Shown in pieces: positions 55,951 to 64,000 of a stretch of DNA of 64,000 nt. This stretch comes from Lampris incognitus (lineage: Eukaryota; Chordata; Actinopteri; Lampriformes; Lampridae). The translations under genes were made by a program, and so were the position numbers. The stretch is taken from positions 50,513,843 to 50,577,842 of the forward strand of contig NC_079215.1 in the NCBI RefSeq assembly GCF_029633865.1, given 5' to 3'. Under the pieces are notes generated by a model that ran no database searches, had not been told where the DNA came from, and saw nothing but the letters and a program-made list of their open reading frames with translations. Position 1 is the first letter of the stretch; the number at the start of each line of letters is the position of its first letter.

Positions 55951-56016
55951 GTACACATCACCCTATTTTCCCTCTCCAGCCCCTTCCCTCCCTTTTCCCC
56001 TTCCCAAGCCCCGCCC

Positions 56017-57932
56017 ACAAACTCCACTTTGTTTCTCTCGCTCTGTCACAACAGTGCGTAAAAAGTGAGCAGTTTTCCAAGAACTCACCACGGCCGCAGA
56101 GAACAGACCCAGTACATTACGAGACGCTGAAATGTGAAATGTGTATTTTTTTGCAGTCATGCCTGTTTACTTAGGTCTGACCCCCCCAAAATGTGGTTTA
56201 TTCGTTTATAATCATTTTAACTTTTCTTTTCTTTTCTTTTAATTCGGGCACAAATGCATAATTGTGTCAACCAACCACAACACTTCCTAGTTTTTTTTGT
56301 TTTGTTTTGTTTTGCTTACCAGTCCATCTGAGTGTCTTGAGGGTCTTGTTTCCATCTCTTTCAGTACTTTACCTTTTTTTTAATATCTAAAATTCATCAA
56401 TTGGTTATGTCAAATACTGGCTCATCGTGCATTTAGAAGGATTTCTCCAATTAAGAGAACAGTGCTGTTTAGTAAACAGTGATTTCACTGAAGTGAAACT
56501 CGGGCCAAGAGGTCGTTTCGATGGTGTTATCAAACACCAATCTCAGTTTGTTTGCTTTCCCATTAAATCTTTTTTTTTTTTTTTACAAATTCGTGTTTAA
56601 TGTAATTTCCTGTGTGAAATGTTCAGCCCCTACAGGGACAGCAGCGGCCAATTGCGATATCATCAATGGCCTGGGAGGAGACGTGAGGGGGTCCTCCCTT
56701 CTGTCCACGGTGGGAACATACTCATGGTGATCACACTCCAACAGCAAAACATGGACAGTGCCATTACTGAGAGAAGTTTGGTAACAGTGGAAATTGTGTT
56801 AATTAACCTTAACATGAGGCCTTGTGAGTGTCTGCTTGAGCAATCAACCCCACCTCCATTCCCCCCATCCCCACCACCACCTTACCGTCAACATAATTAC
56901 AGCCCTGTGAGGGATAATCTATAGCCTACCATGTTATTATTTGGGACTACTGCAGACACGTGACAGACATTGCACACCTGGGAAACAGCGTACATTGACT
57001 TTCAGGACTAGAGAACATGGAGCGGCTTTGAATCGAACACTGAGAGAGAATATAATTCATGTGTGAAGTCTTCTGGTACGTGGTACCAACCCTAGAGGAC
57101 CACACACCAACTTTCCTGCCGCTGTCCCGGTTACCCCTCGGGCTGTGGTCTCCCATTAAAGATGTTCCTGTTTCCAAATTACAATGCTGGCTTTATTCTC
57201 CTGGAGGTAAGGTAACAGTAGATACAACACCACACCACTCCTCCCATTGCTTCTCTTCTTTCTTCTTCCAGCCCCCACACCCCATTTGTTGTCAGGATGG
57301 ACACTCCCACTTTGACTAGCCATTATAAATGAGTCTGTTTCATCATTTCAAGTTATTAGGAGCAGAAATCTATTAGTTTGCTGTTGGAATGATTTATGAC
57401 AAGAGTGAGAAGAAGGGATGAAACCATGTACAGAGCAGGCATCTCATTTTTGTGGTTGTAGGTCATCTGGAAATATGCTCTTCTGAAGTTCTTTGTATTT
57501 AACATCAGACCTGGAGAACAGCAGAGATGTCTACCATGACCATCAATAAAAATGTTGGGCCCCCCTCCCCATTACAACTCATCTCTATTTTGCAGGGAGG
57601 GGTATACCTTGCCGGTGTTTTGGCATGCACAGTATTATACAGCCGGTATAATGTAACTCCAGTCATGTATCTGATTTTCCATTTCCCATGTATTGATTAA
57701 AGCCAATAAATTATACAAAAAACCTTCTGCAATAAAAGGATGATATATAATGTGAAAAATTTTGCTTGACCTGAACATTGATGATAATCTTATGTCCAGC
57801 TTCAAATGATTTCCAATGTTTTCTCCTCATAATGTCTCCTTTATTTTCTAGGATGGCATGTACAGAATCTATATTCACTCCAAGGGAGAATAAATGGAGC
57901 CGTCCTTCTCTCCAAACCCCGCCCCCTGCACT
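56017..57932. other. Intergenic region between emp1 and the ZP-like gene, left part
   Basis: Runs of TTTTC/TTTTG type near 56220-56320, a poly-T at 56571-56584 and only short open frames. I see no exon or assigned repeat. Confidence 0.5.
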
Positions 57933-58323
57933 TACAGTGGCTTGCAAAAGTATTCATACCCCTTGAACTTTTCCACATTTTGTCACGTTACAACCACAAA
58001 CATAAATATATTTTATTGGAATTTTATGTGAAAGACCAACACAAAGTTGCATACAATTGTGAAGTACAAAGAAAATTATACATGATTTAATTTTTTTTAC
58101 AAATAAAAAACTGAAAAGTGTGGTGTGCAAAAGTATTCAGCCCCCTTTTCTCTGAGTGCAACCAATTGCCTTCAGAAGTTGCCTGATGATTGCTGAATGA
58201 TTAAATGTTGACCTAAAGACTAAATAGAGTCAACCTGTGTGTAATCTAATCTCAGTACAAATACAGCTGTTCTGTGACGGCCTCAGAGGTTGGTTAAGAG
58301 AATATTGGGGAGCAAACAGCATC

Positions 58324-59770
58324 ATGAAGTCCAAGGAACACACCAGACAGGTCAGGGATAAAGTTGTGGAGAAGTTTAAAGCAGGGTTAGGCTATAAAAA
58401 GATTTTCCGAGCTTTGAACATCTCACGGAGCACTGTTCAATCCATCATCCGGAAATGGAAAGAGTATGGCACAACTGCAAACCTACCAAGACACGGCCGT
58501 CCACCTTAACTTACAGGCCGAACAAGGAGAGCACTGATCAGAGATGCAGCCAAGAGGCCCATGGTGACTCTGGACGAACTGCAGAGATCCACAGCTCAGG
58601 TGGGGGAATCTGTCCACAGGACAATTATTGGTCATGCACTGCACAAATCTGGCCTTTATGGAAGAGTGGCAAGAAGAAAGCCATTGTTAAAAGAAGACCC
58701 GTTTGCAGTTTGCCAGAAGCCATGTGGGGGACACAGCAAACATGTGGAAGAAGGTGCTCTGGTCAGATGAGACCAAAATTGAACTTTTTGGCCTAAATGC
58801 AAAACGCTGTGTGGCGGAAAACTAACACTGCACATCACTCTGAACACACCATCCCCACTGTCAAACATGGTGGTGGCAGCATCATGCTCTGGGGGTGCTT
58901 CTCTTCAGCAGGGACAGGGAAGATGGTCAGAGTTGATGGGAAGATGGATGGAGCCAAATACAGGGCAATCTTGGAAGAAAACCTGTTGGAGTCTGCAAAA
59001 GACTTGAGACTGGGGTGGAGGTTCACCTTCCAGCAGGACAACGACCCTAAACGTAAAGCCAGAGCTACAATGGACTGGTTTAAAACAAAACATAACTGGT
59101 CCGCGGTGGCGTAGCGGTCTAAGCATCGGCTTGGTGTCGATGCAGTTGCCCACTGGGGACTGGGGTTCGCGCCCCGGTCTCGTCAGATCCGACTATGGCC
59201 GGACTCGATGAAGCAGCAATCATTGGCAACGCTGTCTTCGGGAGGGGGGCGGAGTCGGCTTGTGTTCGTCACGTGAATGCGTCTCTGTGTGTGTCGGAAA
59301 AACAGTGGTTCGGCCTGGAGTCGCCTTGTCACGAAAGTGGGGAGGCGTCTCCTTCGAGACTGCCGGCCGGAGAGATGCAGTTGGCGAACGCATGCAATAC
59401 GAGGGTGGGTGTTTGAATTAAAATAGGGATCAATTGGCCACTAAATTGGGAGAAAAAAGGGAAAAATCAGAAATAAATTTAAAAAAAAATAAAACAAAAC
59501 ATATTCATGTGTTAGAATGGCCCAGTCAAAGTCCAGACCTAAATCCAATTGAGAATCTGTGGCAAGATCTGAACACTGCCGTTCACAAACGCTCTCCATC
59601 TAATCTGACTGAGCTTGAGCTGTTTTGCAAAGAAGAATGGGCAAAAATTTCAGTCTCTAGATGTGCAAAGCTGGTAGAGACATACCCCAAAAAGACTTGC
59701 AGCTGTAATTGCAGCAAAAGGTGGTTCCACAAAGTATTGACTCGGGGGCTGAATACTTTTGCACACCGCA
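58324..59770 (+). pseudogene. Broken Tc1 transposase (DD34E)
   Basis: The start MKSKEHTRQVRDKVVEKFKA and the HTH lead into HGRPP, then a TAA at 58507. Later pieces shift frame: VTLDELQRSTAQVGESVHRT, KKVLWSDETKIELFGL (first Asp), KHGGGSIMLWGCFSSAG and FTFQQDNDPK (second Asp). SINE B2 separates these from [16 protein letters not shown] (Glu). Setting the SINE and one target repeat aside, the Asp-to-Glu gap counts to 34. It has at least one stop, frameshifts and the insertion, so it is inactive. Confidence 0.9.
59095..59490 (+). mobile_element. tRNA-derived SINE (family B, copy 2), nested in a Tc1 transposase
   Basis: The same head (GGTGGCGTAGCGGTCTAAGC, GGTTCGCGCCCCGGTCTCG) and body as the copy at 7221-7607. 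The tail is CAGAAATAAATTTAAAAAAA. A perfect 13-bp target duplication, AAAACAAAACATA, lies at 59082-59094 and 59491-59503. Confidence 0.93.
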
Positions 59771-59959
59771 CTTTTCAGTTTTTTATTTGTAATTTTTTTT
59801 TTAAATCATGTGTCATTTTCTTTGTACTTCACAATTGTGTGCCACTTTGTGTTGGTCTTTCACATAAAATTCCAATAAAATATATTTATGTTTGTGGTCG
59901 AAACGTGACAAAATGTGGAAAAGTTCAAGGGGTATGAATAATTTTGCAAGCCCCTGTAA

Positions 59960-60417
59960 CACTCATCTCAATCTCTAATACAATGATGAGAAGACCTCCC
60001 AATGCCAAAAGACCAACCACTTTCAAAAGCTATTCCTCCAGAGGCCCATTGGGCGGCTTCTTCACTGGTTTCATGCAACAGAGGAGGTGGTCAGACCTGC
60101 AGCTGCAGCTCACTGGAGCTGTTACCAAACACCCCTCTCCACAACTCACTACAGTTCATCTGCCTTCCATATCAGTCCAACTCCCTTTGAGCTATTGCTG
60201 AATATTCCCATACAGTTAAATCCAACACCACAGCACAGTGGGAATGTGCTATCATGGTCGGCTCCAGCATGTGTTGCCCCTCTACACTCAGACTTCACAG
60301 CAGTCCCATCAAAAGTAACCTGTGGTGGATCTGCACTGGTAAACCAACCAAGTAACATCACCATCGCCACACCTATCCTAACAAACTCGCTTTCCCTCCG
60401 ACCTCTCATGACATGAA
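59960..60417. other. Unassigned segment with long open frames on both strands
   Basis: One + frame reads RRPPNAKRPTTFKSYSSRGP (59988 on) and another is open over 60087-60416, but no splice or family signal supports coding. I make no call. Confidence 0.3.
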
Positions 60418-60750
60418 GATTTGGCCCAGTGGTTAGCACTGTTGCCTCACAGCAAAAAGGTCCTGGGTTCCAAACCCAGGCCATCCCAGGTCCTTTCTGT
60501 GTGGAGTTTGCATGTTCTCCCCGTGTCTGTGTGGGTTTCCTCCGGGTGCTACGGTTTCCTCCCACCATCAAAAAGACATGCATGTTAGGGTTAATACTCC
60601 TGCCCGTGCCCCAGAGCAAGGCAATGGAAAGAAGAACTGGAGTTGGTCCCAGGGCGCTGCAGCTGCCCACTGCTCCTATACAATAGGATGGGTTAAATGC
60701 AGAGAACAAATTTCGTTTTAACCTGTACAAATGACAAAAATAAAGTTGCT
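60418..60750 (+). mobile_element. tRNA-related SINE (family D, copy 2)
   Basis: From CCCAGTGGTTAGCACTGTTG through GTGTGGAGTTTGCATGTTCT to CTATACAATAGGATGGGTTA and an AAATAAAG-like end. It is the forward partner of the copy at 13451-13782. Confidence 0.85.
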
Positions 60751-61850
60751 TTCTTTCTCTTCCCTCCGCGCTTGACTCCAACCTGTATGGATCCCAAAGC
60801 CTCTGTCCCTCCATCATATACACAACACATTAGTGTTTCTCTATGGCCCATCAGTTCTCCTTAGTATTAAAAATCAGTAAGTGCATCGTGCTACTCCTGT
60901 TTCACCAATCCATCCTTCAAGCATTTTCTGGGACTCATCTTCACATCGGCAACAGCCACAGCTCCGAGGCACTGAGACCTCTCAGTATGAATGAAACTAG
61001 TATGGCTGAGCTAACTGAAGTAATACTTGGGGTAGTATTAGTAGAGAATCAATGACCACACCGGGTTATAGAACTCAGGTTTAATCGTGGCTCAGTAGGC
61101 AGACGTAATAACCATACATGGTAGTGGTGTAACCATAATAACAGTCCGGGTAATACATAACACCTAGTGTAGTTCCAGTGGATATACATGGCATTATATC
61201 ACTACACTAACCTGTCCTTACTAACAACTGTTAGAACCACCTGTCTGTGATCACCCGAAAATATAAAATTGAGATAACCTATGACTCAAGTTGACTCACA
61301 GAAAACTGAACAATTTGGGTAAGTATTTGTTTCATATGCTCCACATTAGATGTTCATATTAGGCCCAAGAACACCACTTAATTGCACCACATGTGGAGTC
61401 ATTTTAGACCAAATCTTGCAGGGACAAGAAAGTAGTATTGGTACACATGTTGAGGCAAACAAGTAAGAGTAGATATTTTCCCGAAAAAGCATTTGTTCTT
61501 ATTCACATTTAAATCTCAAAGAAGTATTTGGTACATGTTCCAATACCCCCCCACACACACACTCATGTCAATGACTGTATCTCACTTCAAATTATATTTC
61601 GCTGAGAGTACTTCTCTGCTGTGGAAAAAGCAAGTAGTGTCACTAAAAAAAAAAAAAAAACCAAGCGATGTCGCGCAAACATCACCCCCGAGTGCACTGC
61701 CTGCAGTGGTTGAATTTGCTGTTTTCCACCTTCGTTGGAAAGTTAAGCACTCACGTAAAATGCTCAGTTGTAGACAGACGGCCATGTTGTATTCCATCTG
61801 CGTGATCGAGGGATCGTACCCGCGCCACGCGACGTTCGCGTTATTTACGA
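60751..61850. other. Intergenic region upstream of the ZP-like gene
   Basis: AT-rich with a (CA)n-like run near 61550-61562 and a poly-A at 61646-61661. No gene is recognised. Confidence 0.5.
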
Positions 61851-61955
61851 GGCTCTTTGATTGGTCGCTGCGCAGTGACGCTTAATTGGCCGTCCTAACA
61901 TGTTCCGGCGACGCCCCTTTGTGCGCACGTGAGCAACAAGCGCCTACACACAGCG
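61851..61955 (+). promoter_or_regulatory. Proximal promoter of the ZP-like gene (inferred)
   Basis: Two inverted CCAAT motifs (ATTGG at 61860-61864 and 61885-61889) sit in a GC-richer segment within 100 bases of the start codon. No TATA box is evident. Confidence 0.4.
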
Positions 61956-64000
61956 ATGTCTTGCGAACGGAGGAGAAACAAATCCCTTTTCCTAAGTGTG
62001 GTAAATATAGTCTTCTTGAAGCTTCAAATCTGCGCCTCCATAAGTCTGGCACAGTTGAACGATCCCGACGGCGCGTCTGCCCGTCCAGATAACGCGTCAG
62101 CCGCCAGCAGATGGGAAAGCATAGAATCCCAAAAGGGCGCCGAGCAGCCCGTCTTGTTTCCGGGCGAGCGGGTCTTCCTCCGCGGCGCTCCGTGGCTCCG
62201 GTCCGGGAAGCCCATCGTTCATCCCGCCGCACACAAGCTGAAAGAAGTGGACAACAGCCCTTCACCAAACCCAAAAGGTGTATCGTGGACGACCGGGAGC
62301 GCCGGAGCCTCCCAGAGGCCTCCGGCATCTGTCACCGAGGCCGGCTATCAGGCCGACTTCCCAGGTGAACGTCTTCTTCGGTGAAATGATCAACGAAGCA
62401 AAGGTGCAATACCGAATAACACAGCCTTTATAAACTCGGATGCTTTTTTTCATGTTTAAGGCTTTCAGGGTGTCCAGGGGAGAGTGTACAGCCCATCGTT
62501 TGACTCAAGTCCACGTCTCTCCGAGTGGCTGGCTATGAGGCCTCGGCTGCAGTGTGACGACAACATCATGACCTTCACAGCAACCGGGCAAGGCTACTCG
62601 AAGCTGTTAGTGGATAGAGGTGAGAAGGGGGGGGGGGGGGGGTGTTTGAGTCCAAATCTTTTCTATCACTGATTTTAACCTCAACACGGACAACTTTGAC
62701 TTGGCTTGGGTTGGCGTCTTAAAAGTTGAGATAAAAAAAAAGAAAAACGTTTTGGAAATGGAGGGATTGAGTTTCTTCAAACTCACCCCAGATTAAAACA
62801 CAAACCTATGCTTTGTCCAGTTTCATTCTGAAGCAAGAGGAAGTCTGTGGTGGATCGTATAAAGGGGCAATTCTTGGCTTCTTGATGGCATTTGCAGCAA
62901 TTTTTTCCCCCCATTACATAACGATCTTTTTACTGCACAAGTAATGAAATATGCACGGTATATGCACAGTGGCGCAGTGGTTAGAGCGGTCGCCTCACAG
63001 CAGGAAGGTTCTGGGTTTGAGCCATGGGGTAGTCCAACTTTTGGGGTCGTCCCGGGTCGTCCGCTGTGTGGAGTTTGCATGTTCTCCCCGTGTCCGCGTG
63101 GGTTTTATCTAGGTGCTCCGGTTTCCTCCCACAGTCCAAAGACATTTAGCAGGTCAGGTGGACCAGCCGTACTAAATTGTCCCTAGGTGTTTGTCTGTCT
63201 GTCAGACTGACAGTCTGAGTGTGTCGGCCCTGTGATGGCCTGGCGGCCTGTCCAGGGTGTCTCCCTGCCTGCCGCCCAGTGACTTGCTGGGATAGGCTCC
63301 AGCATCCCTATGACCCTGTGTAGGATAAGTGGTGTGGATAATGGATGGATAGATGGATAGATGGAAGTGGTAAAACATGATGATGCCATCTCAAGATCTC
63401 TCTGAACTGTTGGTCCACAGAGACTATATTTTCAAGTGTGGGAAAGAAAACAGGCTTCGATGAAAAACTTCATTGTGAATCTGCTGTGATGTAAAATGTA
63501 CTGTAATTTCTTAACTCTTCCATTAAGAAAAGGACGAACTTTCTGACTGATGCTTGTTCATTAACCACACTCTTCCTCAGAGGGAGTCGCGCCCATATCT
63601 GTATTCCATATACCTCCATACTGTGGTTACTCAGTGAGGACCTCATGGAATGATCTGGTGATGACGGCACCTTATGACGGATGTTACATCACACAGGAGG
63701 TATAGCTGCAGCATGCCAGATAAGCCAGTGACCGCTGTCCGTTATTGTAACAACTACCAGGAAAAACTCAGTTTTTCAGTCCCGATTTGTTTTTCCCATG
63801 ATGCTCCACTCTCTCTTCATCAGAATGGCAGTTATGTTCTATCCATGCTGTGGGGGGAGAGTCCTCTGAAGCTCTCCTGCCCAGTGCAGACTCCCACTCC
63901 TGCCGTCCCTCCCTCCCAGTCTGCTCTGTCAGTGCTCTGCTCCCCTTATGGCATGGTTGTCCAGATAGAGGAGCCAGAGGCTGATATACATGCAGTGGAA
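61956..64000 (+). CDS. Unnamed secreted protein with ZP-N-like cysteine pattern, 5' part
   Basis: Exons 61956-62364, 62461-62619 and 63581-63699 join in phase, and exon 4 starts at 63824 and runs off the window. The ATG at 61956 gives a basic start and hydrophobic core (SLFLSVVNIVFLKLQI, cut likely after ISLA), i.e. a signal peptide. A Pro/Ser-rich, low-complexity stretch follows. Exons 2-4 carry the ordered part: RLQCDDNIMTFTATGQGYSK, PPYCGYSVRTSWNDLVMTAP, YDGCYITQENGSYVLSMLWG and LKLSCPVQ. The spacing of Cys with CGY and YDGCY recalls ZP-N modules of egg-coat and related matrix proteins. I cannot name it, and no ZP-C part is within view. Intron 2 holds SINE C2. Confidence 0.75.
62965..63364 (+). 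mobile_element. tRNA-related SINE (family C, copy 2)
   Basis: The head is GTGGCGCAGTGGTTAGAGCG with B-box-like GGGTTTGAGCC. The middle is GCATGTTCTCCCCGTGTCCG, and the body has GGATAGGCTCCAGCATCCC. The tail is ATGGATGGATAGATGG. It lies in intron 2 of the ZP-like gene. Confidence 0.83.

Larger units (their letters stand above)
57935..59956 (+). mobile_element. Tc1-like DD34E transposon with long inverted repeats, interrupted by SINE B2
   Basis: It has TA at both edges (57933-57934, 59957-59958). Inverted repeats of about 210 bases match at 53 of the first 55 positions. Each repeat contains an outer GCAAAAGTATTCATACCCC-type and an inner GCAAAAGTATTCAGCCCCC-type direct repeat, i.e. the IR/DR layout of Sleeping Beauty-like elements. 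Without the nested SINE it is about 1.6 kb. Confidence 0.93.

Noticed and set aside
59960-60416. Candidate exon with RRPPNAKRPTTFKSYSSRGP
   Set aside because: Interesting composition, but no acceptor/donor pair with matching phase and open frames on both strands; left unassigned.
60149-60823. 224-codon minus-strand open frame
   Set aside because: Most of it is the reverse strand of SINE D2, and the same peptide appears from SINE D1 at 13506-13763.

Overview
The window is vertebrate, and almost certainly teleost, genomic DNA. Genes are split by GT-AG introns. Several tRNA-derived SINE families, a 5S-rRNA-derived SINE, an L2-type LINE, a Rex3/RTE-like LINE, a Penelope-like element, a Ty3/Gypsy element, Tc1 and hAT DNA transposons and many long microsatellites are present. 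The host genes have clear vertebrate orthologues. I did not try to name the species. No bacterial-type system (CRISPR, phage, operon) is present.

Host genes, left to right: (1) the 3'-terminal coding exon of grin2b (NMDA receptor GluN2B cytoplasmic tail, +, 3057-5483) with a long 3'UTR; (2) an unnamed three-exon gene for a 188-aa secreted coiled-coil protein (-, 12872-15135); (3) a possible THAP-like exon and a nearby exon (+, about 15.5-16.1 kb); (4) an unnamed six-exon single-Ig-domain membrane receptor with three ITIM-like tyrosine motifs (+, 32924-36995); (5) f8a, the huntingtin-associated protein HAP40, in twelve exons (+, 41324-49663); (6) an emp1-like gene of the PMP22/EMP family in four coding exons plus a 5'UTR exon (-, 51179-about 55950), convergent with f8a; (7) the 5' part of an unnamed secreted protein gene with a ZP-N-like cysteine pattern (+, from 61956, running off the window). 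grin2b and emp1 are also convergent neighbours in human (12p13), which supports both calls.

Between genes 3 and 4 lies a roughly 13-kb transposon island (17.3-30.2 kb): a degraded L2-like LINE (-), an inverted LINE ORF1 piece (+), a Gypsy element with both LTRs and a tRNA-Leu primer site (-) carrying a SINE, a 5'-truncated Rex3-like LINE (-) and a decayed Penelope-like element (+). Other mobile DNA lies in introns and 3'UTRs, often nested. Examples are a hAT MITE inside a SINE with an 8-bp target duplication, and a SINE inside a Tc1 transposase gene with a 13-bp duplication. One Tc1/mariner element, in the receptor gene's intron, keeps an intact 347-codon transposase with DD38E spacing.

The genes do not form an operon or a common pathway. 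The items most worth following up are the uncharacterised ITIM receptor, the unnamed secreted coiled-coil protein, the enlarged Gly-rich/polyGln GluN2B tail, the intact DD38E transposon, and the different tRNA-headed SINE families that share a 3' tail.
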